NCBI GenBank assembly: GCA_003576905.1
Contig: QEVG01000011.1
Location: forward strand, 51,564 to 115,563
Length of the DNA: 64,000 bases
DNA from: Planctomycetota bacterium
Lineage (GTDB): Bacteria > Planctomycetota > Phycisphaerae > UBA1845 > UTPLA1
Reading direction: 5' to 3'
Numbering within the stretch: the first letter of the stretch is position 1; every line of letters begins with the position of its first letter. A program made the position numbers and the translations under genes. Shown in pieces: positions 16,819 to 25,233 of the stretch. Below the pieces are notes generated by a model that worked only from the letters and a program-made list of their open reading frames with translations, was not told where the DNA came from and did not search any database.

Positions 16819-16858
16819 CTCCAGCGGCATGTCATGCAAGACATCATGCTCGCTGGAG
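16819..16858. repeat. Bulged inverted repeat
   Basis: CTCCAGCGGCATG (16819-16831) pairs with CATGC-T-CGCTGGAG (16845-16858) with a single bulged T. An inner alternative stem ATGTC/GACAT is possible. It follows the 14-bp repeat directly, forming a tandem of two cruciform-prone dyads. Confidence 0.5.
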
Positions 16859-16989
16859 GGACGGCGAGATTGCTTGAAGTCATGAAGGACGCGCCGACAG
16901 AAGGACGGAAAGACCGCATGACGGCGGGCATTCCTGACTGAATGAAATATCGCTTGCCTTCCATCCCGAAATCGTGCTAGCCATCTTGC

Positions 16990-17667
16990 ATGATCATCGT
17001 CGTCGCAAATTCAAAGGGCGGAGTCGGCAAGTCAACCTTGGCCGTCCACCTCGCCGCTTGGCTGAGCGAGCAGGGGCACCGCGTCACGCTCGCCGATTGC
17101 GACACGCAGCAGTCATCCTCCGAATGGATACGCGAGTCGCGCCCGGACATCAAGGCGGTCCGTCTCGACAATCCCGACACCATCCTCAACGAGTTGCCAA
17201 GCCTGGCCCAGGAGGCGGACTTCGTCGTCGCTGACGGCCCGGGCAGCCAGACCGAGACCAGCCGAGCGCTTCTGCTCCGTGCCGACTTGGCCATTGTGCC
17301 GTGCAAGGCGTCGATGCTGGAGGTGAGGGCGCTGGCCAAGGCGACCGACGTGTTGCGACAGGCGCAGGACATCCGCGCCGGCATCCCGAAGGCGGTCATC
17401 GTACTCAGCATGGTCGGCAAGACCTACCGCCTCACCAAGGACATGAAGGACGCCGCGGCGGCGCTGTCGCTTCCGCTTGCGTCGAAGGCGTTGACGCTCC
17501 GGCAGATCTATGCCGACGCGCCGGGGCAGGGGGCCGTCGTGTGGACGATGGGCGCCCGCGCCCGCGAGGCGGCGGACGAGGTGGACAAACTGTTCCGTGA
17601 AATTCTGCCGGATGCAGTACGTAGCAAACAACCCGTCGAGCGCGTCAAGCGCGCGGCGGCAACGTAG
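16990..17667 (+). CDS. parA: ParA-family partition ATPase
   Basis: This 225-residue P-loop ATPase drives segregation of low-copy replicons. The deviant Walker A motif KGGVGKST is at residues 9-16, with the signature lysine K9, followed by the LADCDTQQ (A') motif near 34-41 and a Walker B-like FVVADGPG near 78. The short length with no N-terminal helix-turn-helix fits type Ib plasmid ParA. The start is the ATG at 16990 with no clear ribosome binding site. The ribbon-helix-helix partner gene starts 13 bases downstream and the RepA gene overlaps that one, giving a parA-partner-repA operon. Confidence 0.9.
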   Translation: MIIVVANSKGGVGKSTLAVHLAAWLSEQGHRVTLADCDTQQSSSEWIRESRPDIKAVRLDNPDTILNELPSLAQEADFVVADGPGSQTETSRALLLRADLAIVPCKASMLEVRALAKATDVLRQAQDIRAGIPKAVIVLSMVGKTYRLTKDMKDAAAALSLPLASKALTLRQIYADAPGQGAVVWTMGARAREAADEVDKLFREILPDAVRSKQPVERVKRAAAT

Positions 17668-17680
17668 AAGAGGAGGGCGC

Positions 17681-17980
17681 ATGGCCGATCAGCGGCGATC
17701 ATTGACCGAGGGACTCCAACAGCCACCGCCTGCCGACACCAAGGTCGAAAAGGCGTTCGTCTTCGGCAAGCCCGCGGCCGCACGTCCAAACGGCGCGGAG
17801 ACGCCGGCCACGCAGGTGAACCGCGCCCAACTCAGCACGCGCATTCGCGACGACTACTTCAGGGCGCTGAAGCGCGCGTCGCTCGAACGCCAGATGGACG
17901 GCGTCGAACCAAGCACCATCGTCGAGATCATCGAAGAGGCGCTGGAACCGTGGCTGAAGTCGAACGGATACCTTCGGTGA
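17681..17980 (+). CDS. Ribbon-helix-helix ParA partner / centromere-binding protein
   Basis: This 99-residue protein has a disordered N-terminus (about 1-45) and a C-terminal ribbon-helix-helix-like unit (QLSTRIRDDYFRALKRASLERQM...IVEIIEEALEPWLKSNGYL). This is the arrangement of ParG-type partners, where a flexible arm stimulates ParA and the folded dimer binds DNA. GAGGAGGG precedes the ATG. The family is inferred from layout and position behind a short ParA. It would be the natural candidate to bind the dyads upstream of parA. Confidence 0.7.
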   Translation: MADQRRSLTEGLQQPPPADTKVEKAFVFGKPAAARPNGAETPATQVNRAQLSTRIRDDYFRALKRASLERQMDGVEPSTIVEIIEEALEPWLKSNGYLR

Positions 17981-18969
17981 GCGAGGCTCCCGAAGCCGCG
18001 ACCCAAGACGAGCTCCCGCCGACGGGAACCCAACTGACGCCGACGCAGCAACGACTCCTTCACGCCGGCACCTGGATCAAGCTGATGCCGCCCGACCGGG
18101 CGGATTTCCTGCACACGGTCATGTGCCAGGTCGGACTGCCGCGGCGGCGCACCGACGCCAAGACCTTCGAGCGTCACAGCGGCCATGTCAGCGTCTTGCT
18201 CGAAGCCGGCAAGCTGTTCGACGGCAAGGATTTCGTCGAGCAACCGCTGCCTCATGGGACCATACCGAGGCTGGTCATGGTTCACGTCAGTTCAGAGGCC
18301 ATCCGCACGCAGCAGCGCAGCATCGAGATCGGCGATTCCATGCGCCAGTTCCTGAACATGCTCGGCATGCAGACCAGCGGCGGACGAAGGGGCGGCTACA
18401 CAGCCCTTCGCAAGCAGATGGAAGCGCTGGCGGCCTGCCGCCTCACCATCGGCATGCACGCCGAGGGCCGGGTCGTCACCGTGGACGCCAAGCCGATCAA
18501 GCGGTTCGAGGCATGGTTGCAGCATGACGGTTCGCAACGGACGTTGTGGCCGGGCGTACTGGAATTATCCGAGGACTTCTTCAACACGTTGGCCGAGCAC
18601 GCCGTGCCGCTCGACTACCGGGCGCTGGCGGCGCTGCGGCATTCGTCGCTGGGGCTGGATGTGTACACGTGGCTCGCCCATCGGCTGTGCCGCGTGAACA
18701 ATCCCAACGGCATAATGCTCAGTTGGGAGAACCTGCGCGACCAGTTCGGCCAGGAGTATCACACATCGAAGGATTTCAAGAAGGAGTTCCGCCAAGCGCT
18801 GCGGCAGGTTTGCGTCGTCTATCCCGACGCCCGCATCGAGGAGATCATCGGCGGATTGAAGCTTTACCCATCGCCGCCGCCGCTCCCGCCGACGACTATC
18901 AGCATGATGTTGCCTTCCGGCAACACCCCTGTGGATAACTCCGGTGATCCGAAAAGTTATCCACGCTGA
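17977..18969 (+). CDS. repA: Plasmid replication initiator RepA
   Basis: This roughly 330-residue protein resembles the plasmid-encoded RepA (RepA_C) family that binds iterons and opens the origin. Recognisable segments are RSIEIGDSMRQFLNMLG, a glycine-rich GGRRGGY, RRF/ KRFEAWLQHD, LDYRALAALRHSSLGLDVYTWLAHRL and LRDQFGQEY, typical of paired winged-helix initiators. I chose the GTG at 17977 because it overlaps the upstream stop as GTGA, a coupled start; the frame also opens at a GTG at 17950. The gene's own 3' end contains the DnaA boxes of the origin. High confidence in function. Confidence 0.85.
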   Translation: MSEAPEAATQDELPPTGTQLTPTQQRLLHAGTWIKLMPPDRADFLHTVMCQVGLPRRRTDAKTFERHSGHVSVLLEAGKLFDGKDFVEQPLPHGTIPRLVMVHVSSEAIRTQQRSIEIGDSMRQFLNMLGMQTSGGRRGGYTALRKQMEALAACRLTIGMHAEGRVVTVDAKPIKRFEAWLQHDGSQRTLWPGVLELSEDFFNTLAEHAVPLDYRALAALRHSSLGLDVYTWLAHRLCRVNNPNGIMLSWENLRDQFGQEYHTSKDFKKEFRQALRQVCVVYPDARIEEIIGGLKLYPSPPPLPPTTISMMLPSGNTPVDNSGDPKSYPR

Positions 18970-19080
18970 ATTGCCCCCCCTTGATGCGCTGAATCGCCCC
19001 CCCGTCCGAACCGGTCAATGCGCTGAATCACCCCCCCGTAAAACCTATAGTTCAAATACCTATAAACTTCCTATAGTTAC
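18930..19080 (+). other. Plasmid replication origin (oriV): DnaA boxes, iterons, AT-rich tract
   Basis: In order: a perfect DnaA box TGTGGATAA at 18930-18938; an inverted box TTATCCACG (8 of 9) at 18957-18965; three iterons of the form GCGCTGAATCGCCCCCCC; and an AT-rich stretch at 19040-19078 with CCTATA starting at 19044, 19059 and 19070. The DnaA boxes lie inside the last codons of repA. This is the standard layout of an iteron plasmid origin directly downstream of its initiator gene. Confidence 0.8.
18963..19037 (+). repeat. Three direct-repeat iterons
   Basis: The copies are at 18963-18980, 18986-19003 and 19020-19037, each CGCTGAAT followed by two variable bases and seven C residues. 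The starts are 23 and 34 bases apart, close to whole numbers of helical turns, which would put bound RepA on one face of the DNA. Confidence 0.75.
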
Positions 19081-19294
19081 GAAGCCGGGAACAGTGCGAC
19101 GAAGCCGGCAAAGGCATCCAGAATAAGCATCCAGGCAATCACCAACCGGCGTTCATTCCGCATTAGAACGCCGTAGAGCAGGGGAAGGCCATCAAGACAG
19201 CCCGCGATACCTTCGGGCAGGAATGACACGCCAGTGACGCATTTATTCAGGGAGGGTCGAACAGCGAAGGCCGCTATTGTTTGCTTTCAATCAC
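19081..19294. other. Noncoding stretch after the origin
   Basis: It contains one hairpin, GGCGTTC (19148-19154) with GAACGCC (19166-19172), and nothing else I can name. A single-strand initiation or control site is possible but not supported. Confidence 0.35.
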
Positions 19295-20299
19295 TCAACC
19301 GAGCAACTGATCGACAAACCCCTGGATGTCATCACCATTGACCTGGCAGTCGCCAGACAAATCGGCGGCCAAGATGCCGCAATCGGGATACTGAGCGGCG
19401 AATAAGCTCGGATCGGTGAGCGCCAGCACGAAGGCGGCAACATCGAGGCCGTCCGCGCTGCCGTCGCAGTTGACATCCCCCCTCACGCCGGGCGCTCCGG
19501 ATGGGACAACGATGGCCACACTCGCCGACAGCGCGGGCGATATGGCCCAGGTCGGCGTGAACGCGCCGGTCCCGGCATCAAACCTTCCGACGTAGAGGTG
19601 GGCAGGCGAGCCGGGACTTCTCAGCGCGCCCCACAATTGCCCGTCGTGCATTTCCAGTCCGTTCTTGTTGAACTCGATGCCGGCCGGTCCGACCAGTTCC
19701 CAACTCAGCGGCGCCGGCAACTCGTCGAACCGGTACAGCGAACTCGACGCCGAGTCGGTGGCGTACCAGGTGGATTCGCCGTCGAAGGTCAGCCCGCCGA
19801 TGTCGGTATCGCCGGGGGCTACGTCGATGCCGGGGGCGACGAGCTCGAACGTCACCGGGTTGAACTCGCGCAGGAATCCGCCGCCGCCGATGCCGTAGAG
19901 CTTGCCGTTGGCGAAGGCGACCGAGGTGACGTTGTGCGACCCCGGAAGCTGCCCGACCTCCGCCAGCGATGGCGTCCCGCAGGCCGCATTATCGACGCGC
20001 CAGAACTTGCCTCCGTCCCCGGCCCCGACAGCCAGCGCATCGCCGGCCACACAACCGGCGACCGCCACGCCCGGCGGCACCAGCGTCATGCCGACAATCT
20101 CGCCCGCCTGGTTGGGAAATGACTCGACGCCGCCGGTGCCCCCGCCGTTGAAGCGGTAGAGCGTCGTACCCCGGCTTACCAGGCACACCGGGTCGGCGTA
20201 ACCGGTCGCCCCCGGTAGCAGCATGCTGAAGGCTGCTACGGCAACCGCAAGCCACCTATCCGCCGTCGCAATCCAGCCGAATCCTCCCGTCCGTTCCAT
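19295..20299 (-). CDS. Secreted protein with C-terminal dockerin-like domain
   Basis: This 334-residue protein has a signal peptide (about residues 10-35, ending GYADP), a body with propeller-like blades (LYRFNGGG, KLYGIGGGGFLREFNP, STWYATDSASSSLYRFDE, QLWGALRSPG) and a C-terminal pair of EF-hand-like loops (GDVNCDGSADGLDVAAF and DLSGDCQVNGDDIQGF). The ATG at 20299 is preceded by GGGAG; an upstream extension to 20404 overlaps the divergent promoter region. The function is unknown and a cell-surface role is inferred. It interrupts the plasmid backbone, so it may be cargo. Confidence 0.75.
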   Translation of the reverse strand: MERTGGFGWIATADRWLAVAVAAFSMLLPGATGYADPVCLVSRGTTLYRFNGGGTGGVESFPNQAGEIVGMTLVPPGVAVAGCVAGDALAVGAGDGGKFWRVDNAACGTPSLAEVGQLPGSHNVTSVAFANGKLYGIGGGGFLREFNPVTFELVAPGIDVAPGDTDIGGLTFDGESTWYATDSASSSLYRFDELPAPLSWELVGPAGIEFNKNGLEMHDGQLWGALRSPGSPAHLYVGRFDAGTGAFTPTWAISPALSASVAIVVPSGAPGVRGDVNCDGSADGLDVAAFVLALTDPSLFAAQYPDCGILAADLSGDCQVNGDDIQGFVDQLLG

Positions 20300-20371
20300 T
20301 GGCGTACTCCCTTCACGGCCCGGGTGCCTGTCATGCGGCCGGACAGGCCCCGCCAGGGCCGATTTCGTATT

Positions 20372-20385
20372 CCAACTATAGTTGG
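20372..20385. promoter_or_regulatory. 14-bp palindrome CCAACTATAGTTGG between divergent genes
   Basis: This perfect palindrome lies 37 bases upstream of the XRE regulator gene and 73 bases upstream of the divergent secreted-protein gene. It is a natural operator candidate for the adjacent HTH protein. Its core CTATAGTT recurs twice in the AT-rich part of oriV. Confidence 0.5.
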
Positions 20386-20421
20386 CAGACCGCCCCAAAT
20401 GCAAGCTGTAGCCTGCAAAAT

Positions 20422-20634
20422 GTGCTAGGCGACGAAATACGTAAGGAACGGTTGAGGGCGAAACTGACCCAGGAGCAGCTCGCGGCCAGGGCCGGCGTGT
20501 CGCGCAACTACGTCAGCCTGCTGGAACTGAACGAGAAATCGCCGACGGTCAAGATGCTGTTCCGGCTCTGCGGGGTCCTCCGCGTCCGGCCGTCCTCCCT
20601 GGTCGCCCGCGTCGAGCCGCGCGAAAGCCGCTAG
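20422..20634 (+). CDS. XRE/Cro-family transcriptional regulator
   Basis: This 70-residue protein is a single helix-turn-helix domain: LTQEQLAARAGVSRNYVSLLELNEKSPTVKMLFRLCGVL, the classic XRE pattern. The GTG at 20422 is the plausible start (LGDEIRKERLR follows); the frame is open further upstream but lacks coding character. There is no clear ribosome binding site, so a leaderless or coupled start is possible. It sits upstream of the DUF2130 and PHP-ATPase genes and may regulate them, or itself, through the 14-bp palindrome. Confidence 0.75.
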   Translation: MLGDEIRKERLRAKLTQEQLAARAGVSRNYVSLLELNEKSPTVKMLFRLCGVLRVRPSSLVARVEPRESR

Positions 20635-20780
20635 CCAGCAATACCCCTCTCCGACAGCCGCCATTCAACTCAATCGAGCTCAGGCCGTTTCACAGGCAGC
20701 CTGCGGGTTTCGTTGACAGGGGCAGGGCTGGGTGCTATCCGGGAATCAAATAGAATCCGCCCATTCAGCCGGGATAGCCC

Positions 20781-22082
20781 ATGACCGAACCGACGATTGT
20801 TTGCCCAAGCTGCAAGACCGAGATCAAGCTGACCGAGTCGCTGGCGGCGCCGCTGATCGAATCCACGCGGAGGCAGTACGAACAGCGGATCGCCGAGAAG
20901 GACGCCGACATCCGCAAACGCGAGGCCGCCGTCAAGGAGCAGCAGGCCGCGCTGGCCAAGGCACAGGAATCCATTGACGAGCAGGTAACCGCCAAGCTGA
21001 AGACCGAACGCGCGACCATCGCGGCCGAGGAAGCAAAGAAAGCCAAGCTGGTGCTTTCGACCGACCTCGACCAGAAGGCGAGGGAACTGGCTGACCTCCA
21101 GGAAGTCATCAAGCAGAAGGACGCCAAGCTCACCGAGGCGCAGAAGGCCCAGGCCGAGTTGATCCGCAAGCAGCGCGAACTCGACGACGCCAAACGCGAA
21201 ATGGACCTGACCATCGAGAAGCGTGTGCAGGAGTCGCTCAGCGCGACGCGCGAGCAGGCGAAGAAAGAGGCCGAGGAATCTCTCAAACTCAAGGTCGCGG
21301 AAAGGGAACAGACCATCGCCTCGATGCAGAAGCAGATCGAAGACCTGAAGCGACGGGCGGAGCAGGGGTCGCAGCAGTTACAGGGCGAGGTGCAGGAACT
21401 GGAACTCGAGGCCATGCTGCGCGAGAAGTTTCCGCACGACGCCATCGAGCCGGTCGCCAAGGGAGAGCACGGCGGCGACGCGCTCCAGCGCGTCGTCGGA
21501 CCTATGGGGCAGTCGTGCGGGGCGATCCTCTGGGAATCGAAGCGCACAAAGAATTGGACCGACGGCTGGCTGGCCAAGCTTCGCGAGGACCAGCGCGCCG
21601 CCAAGGCCGAACTCGCCGTCATCGTCAGCCAGGCGTTGCCGAAGGACGTGGAATCGTTCGACCAAGTTGACGGCGTGTGGGTCACGTCGCATCGTTGCGC
21701 CATGCCGGTCGCCGTGGCGCTGCGTCAATCGCTCATCGAACTCGCCGCCGCCCGCAAGGCTGGCGAGGGGCAGCAGACCAAGATGGAACTTGTTTACCAG
21801 TACCTGACTGGTCCGCGATTCCGCCACCGCGTGCAGGCAATCGTCGAGAAGTTCAGCGATATGCAGGACGACCTCGACAAGGAGCGCAAGACAATGACGC
21901 GGCTTTGGGCCAAGCGTGAGGAACAGATACGCGGCGTCATTGAATCCACCGCTGGCATGTACGGCGACCTCCAGGGCATCGCGGGGAAGACGCTTCAGGA
22001 GATTGAGGGGCTTACGTTCCCTGCGCTACCGTTGTCGGAGCCTGCGCACGACGGATCGGGCCACACTTCGAGCGACGCCTAG
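20781..22082 (+). CDS. DUF2130-family coiled-coil protein with nuclease-like core
   Basis: This 433-residue protein begins with a zinc-knuckle-like IVCPSCKTEIKL, then a long coiled coil (about residues 30-210, rich in Glu, Lys, Gln and Ala). The C-terminal globular domain has HDAIEPVAKGEHGGD, GAILWESKRTKNWTDGWL near residue 250 and a second coil ending in TRLWAKREEQIRGV. This matches DUF2130 proteins. The ESKR segment resembles the ExK part of PD-(D/E)XK nucleases, which is inference. The PHP-ATPase gene begins nine bases downstream, so the two are one operon and probably work together. Confidence 0.82.
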   Translation: MTEPTIVCPSCKTEIKLTESLAAPLIESTRRQYEQRIAEKDADIRKREAAVKEQQAALAKAQESIDEQVTAKLKTERATIAAEEAKKAKLVLSTDLDQKARELADLQEVIKQKDAKLTEAQKAQAELIRKQRELDDAKREMDLTIEKRVQESLSATREQAKKEAEESLKLKVAEREQTIASMQKQIEDLKRRAEQGSQQLQGEVQELELEAMLREKFPHDAIEPVAKGEHGGDALQRVVGPMGQSCGAILWESKRTKNWTDGWLAKLREDQRAAKAELAVIVSQALPKDVESFDQVDGVWVTSHRCAMPVAVALRQSLIELAAARKAGEGQQTKMELVYQYLTGPRFRHRVQAIVEKFSDMQDDLDKERKTMTRLWAKREEQIRGVIESTAGMYGDLQGIAGKTLQEIEGLTFPALPLSEPAHDGSGHTSSDA

Positions 22083-22091
22083 GGTTCGAGC

Positions 22092-24977
22092 ATGTCACAC
22101 TCACCACGTGGATCGCTGTGGAATCGTTGGGACCTGCACTTTCATACTCCCAGTTCGTTTGACTACGACGACAAGAGCATCACCAACCAGCAGATTGTTG
22201 ACTGCCTGGTCGAGGCGGGGATTCGCGCTGTCGCTGTCACGGATCACCACCAGATCGACGTGGCCCGCGTTCGCGATTTGCAACAGATCGGCGACGGCCG
22301 ACTCACAGTGCTGCCGGGGATAGAGCTTCGCAGTGATCAGGGCGGAGAGCCGATCCACTACATCTGCATATTCTCTGAATCATGCGACCTGGACCATGTG
22401 TGGACGACGTTGCAGGGCAGTCTTGGCCTGACGCCAGCCGCCATCAGGGAGAAAGGAGGAGACGAGAAGATCTACGTGCCCATAGAGAATGCCGCGCGCG
22501 AAACCCGCGCCCTGGGTGGAATCGTCTCAATTCATGCGGGAGCCAAGAGCAACTCCATCGAGGGAATCAGCAACCGGGAGCAGTTCCAGCAGCGCATCAA
22601 GTACGACATCACGAAGGACCATGTGGATCTGATGGAGATTGGCCAGCTGAAGGATGTCGATCGGCACTATAACACTATCTTTCCGGCGACGGGGCTCAAC
22701 AAACCGCTCGTGCTCTGCTCGGACAATCACCGCGTCACGGAATACACGGTCAAGGCACCGTTGTGGTTCCGCGCCGACCCGACCTTCCGCGGGCTGCTGA
22801 TGGTGCTGCGTGAACCGAGGGATCGCGTGTACATCGGCGACCGCCCGCCGGAGATGGTCCGTGTCGAGCAGAATCCGACCAAATACGTCCGCGGCGTCTC
22901 CTTCCAGCGAAAGGACAGCGCCCCCGTCGACGCACGCTGGTTCAGCGGCACCGTCGAGTTCAATCCGGGCCTGGTCGCAATCGTCGGCAACAAGGGCAGC
23001 GGCAAGAGCGCCCTCGCGGACATGCTGGGGCTGCTGGGAGCCACGAAGAATGCATCCGCCTTTTCGTTCCTCAGCAGAGAGCGGTTCCGGCACCCGACCG
23101 GTGGACTTGCCAGCCATTTTGACGCCACGATTGGGTGGGAGTCCGGCGACAACGCCACCAAGTGCCTCGCCGATGCGATCAAACCGGAAGAGGTCGAGCG
23201 TCTCAAGTATCTCCCGCAGGACCATGTCGAGACCGTGTGCAATGAACTGGTCGGACTTGGCGAAGAGGGCTTCGAGCAGGAACTGAAGGGCGTCATCTTC
23301 TCGCATGTCCCGGAGGCCGAGCGACTCGGACATACGACGCTGGATGCTTTGGTCCGGTTCCAGACCGGTGAAAAGCAGAAACGGATCGATTCGCTCGTCA
23401 AGCAGCTGCGCGACATCAGCCGATCGCGGGCACTTCTGGAGTTGCAAGCAGATCCGACGACCAAACGCGAACTCGTCGAAAAGATCAACCGCCGCCAACT
23501 TGAGCTGGAGGCCCATGACAAGGGAAAGCCTGTCGCGGTTGCCGATCCAAACGCCGCAGTGGGCGCTCCTACACAGGACGCCACCGTGCTCAAGGACCTC
23601 GCCGAGGTCGAGGCGGCGAAGCAGAAACTGGATGAACAGATCAAAAACGCCGGCGATACGCTCCGCGAGGCCGAGCGACGACACGCGGTAGCAAAGCGCC
23701 TGCTGGAGAAGCTGGACAACTTCCAGAAGGACTACGAGGTATTCGTCGAATCGCTCGCGGAAGATGCCGCGGAACTCGGTCTCGCCGTGTCTGAACTGGT
23801 CTCCATTACGATCACCAGAACGGGCCCCACTGACGCGCGCGACAAGGCCGCTGCGTCCATCGCGGCAACCAAGCTGTCGCTTGATGCTACGGAGCCACCC
23901 GGGTTGCGCCGCCAGCTTGCCACGGCAGAGGCCCGGGTTTCTGAACTGCAATCCAAGCTGGACGCGCCCAATCGAGCGTACCAGGTCTATCTCAAGTCGC
24001 TTGCTGACTGGCAAACCAAGCGCGCCGAAATCGAGGGTAATGAGAAGACACCGGAGTCGCTCAAGGGACTCCAGGCCGGCCTCGCGGCGCTGGACCAGTT
24101 GCCGGAGCACATTGCCAAAGCCAAAGAAGAACAGACGGGAATCGCCTTGCAGATTCATGCGGAAAAAGTTGCTCAGGCGGCGGTGTATCGAAATCTGTAC
24201 GGTTCCGTCCAGCAATTCATCGATTCCCACGCCCTCGCCAAGGACAAACTCAAACTCGAATTCCGCGCCGAGCTCACGAATGAGGACTTTGCGAACCGAT
24301 TGCTTGCCCTTCTCTCTCTCAATCGGCGCGGCAGTTTCATGGGAATCGACGAAGGCCGCGCCAAGGCCGAGTCTCTCAGTCAGGCCGCCAACTGGGAGGA
24401 CCCGGCATCTGTCAGACAGTTTCTGAGCGAGGTCGATACAGCGCTCCATACCGATCAGCGGCCCGACCAAGGCGGTGAAGTTCAGCTTCGCGACCAGCTC
24501 TCCAAAGGCAAGAAGCCGGAAGAGGTATTCGATCTGCTGTACGGCCTTGAGTACGTCAGGCCGCGATACATTCTCCGATGGGAAGGCAAGGACCTTTCAA
24601 TGTTGTCGCCCGGCGAACGTGGAACGCTGTTGCTCGTGTTCTATCTGCTGATCGACAAAGGCGACATGCCGCTCGTGATTGACCAACCCGAGGGAAACCT
24701 CGACAACCACACTGTCGCAAAGGTCCTTGTCGAGTGTATCAAAGAGGCCCGGCGCCGCCGGCAGGTCTTCATCGTCACCCACAACCCCAATCTCGCCGTC
24801 GTGTGCGACGCCGACCAAGTTGTTCACGCCAGTATGGACAAGACCAACGGCAACGCGATCACCTACGCCACGGGAGCCCTTGAGAATCCGGATATGACTC
24901 AGTTCGTGACCGACGTGCTGGAAGGCACGCGCTGGGCGTTCAGTGTACGCGGAGCCAAGTACGAAGTTGGTGATTGA
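22092..24977 (+). CDS. PHP-domain / SMC-like ABC ATPase (TrlF-like)
   Basis: This 961-residue protein joins an N-terminal PHP phosphoesterase domain (LHFHTPSS near 16, VAVTDHH near 48, PGIELRS near 75, SIHAGAKS near 142, CSDNH near 212) to a split ABC ATPase of the SMC/Rad50 kind. Walker A is GNKGSGKSALAD at about 299-310, a coiled-coil insertion runs over about 400-740, the signature LSPGER is near 837, Walker B LVIDQPEGNLDN near 861 and the H-loop VFIVTHN near 893. PHP domains are metal-dependent nucleases or phosphatases. Similar fusions are found in defence islands; an antiphage nuclease gated by ATP is my inference. It follows the DUF2130 gene in an operon. Confidence 0.85.
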   Translation: MSHSPRGSLWNRWDLHFHTPSSFDYDDKSITNQQIVDCLVEAGIRAVAVTDHHQIDVARVRDLQQIGDGRLTVLPGIELRSDQGGEPIHYICIFSESCDLDHVWTTLQGSLGLTPAAIREKGGDEKIYVPIENAARETRALGGIVSIHAGAKSNSIEGISNREQFQQRIKYDITKDHVDLMEIGQLKDVDRHYNTIFPATGLNKPLVLCSDNHRVTEYTVKAPLWFRADPTFRGLLMVLREPRDRVYIGDRPPEMVRVEQNPTKYVRGVSFQRKDSAPVDARWFSGTVEFNPGLVAIVGNKGSGKSALADMLGLLGATKNASAFSFLSRERFRHPTGGLASHFDATIGWESGDNATKCLADAIKPEEVERLKYLPQDHVETVCNELVGLGEEGFEQELKGVIFSHVPEAERLGHTTLDALVRFQTGEKQKRIDSLVKQLRDISRSRALLELQADPTTKRELVEKINRRQLELEAHDKGKPVAVADPNAAVGAPTQDATVLKDLAEVEAAKQKLDEQIKNAGDTLREAERRHAVAKRLLEKLDNFQKDYEVFVESLAEDAAELGLAVSELVSITITRTGPTDARDKAAASIAATKLSLDATEPPGLRRQLATAEARVSELQSKLDAPNRAYQVYLKSLADWQTKRAEIEGNEKTPESLKGLQAGLAALDQLPEHIAKAKEEQTGIALQIHAEKVAQAAVYRNLYGSVQQFIDSHALAKDKLKLEFRAELTNEDFANRLLALLSLNRRGSFMGIDEGRAKAESLSQAANWEDPASVRQFLSEVDTALHTDQRPDQGGEVQLRDQLSKGKKPEEVFDLLYGLEYVRPRYILRWEGKDLSMLSPGERGTLLLVFYLLIDKGDMPLVIDQPEGNLDNHTVAKVLVECIKEARRRRQVFIVTHNPNLAVVCDADQVVHASMDKTNGNAITYATGALENPDMTQFVTDVLEGTRWAFSVRGAKYEVGD

Positions 24978-25233
24978 CATCTCTCTTTCACTTGCCCTTC
25001 CTAGAATCTGTTGTGACGTTTTCTTATTGATTGTCTCTCGACAATATGGCATGTCATGGCGCTTCAATTTCGCTTCACGTCACCATGTCCTTCCAATCGT
25101 CACGATACCAGACTGAATACATTGCGTTCGTTACTCTAAACCGACTCGCAACGCCGACGGGTCGAGCCGTTTTCGTACGCACAGCCGTTGATGCGGGCAG
25201 GCATGAATCCACGATGCTCGCAGCGCTCTGACT
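24978..25233. other. Lower-GC noncoding stretch
   Basis: This gap between the ATPase and the helicase genes is visibly less GC-rich than its surroundings. It has one small hairpin, ATTGTC-TCTC-GACAAT at 25030-25045. A 66-codon frame at 25031-25231 lacks a ribosome binding site and any recognisable motif, so I do not call it a gene. Confidence 0.35.

Larger units (their letters stand above)
16411..16989. other. Repeat-rich noncoding region upstream of parA, centromere candidate
   Basis: This 579-base region has no gene and is packed with dyads: two TTTCAC-C-GTGAAA palindromes, a hairpin at 16712-16729, a 14-bp stem at 16776-16813 and a bulged 13-bp stem at 16819-16858. Such density directly before a ParA gene fits a partition centromere or a regulatory/origin region. 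The sequence drops in GC relative to the genes around it. Confidence 0.55.

Noticed and set aside
22527..24470. A 647-codon minus-strand frame opposite the PHP-ATPase gene
   Set aside because: The plus strand encodes a clear ATPase with all motifs; the minus frame has no motif and arises from high GC.
25031..25231. A 66-codon frame in the gap before the helicase
   Set aside because: There is no ribosome binding site, no motif and poor codon pattern.
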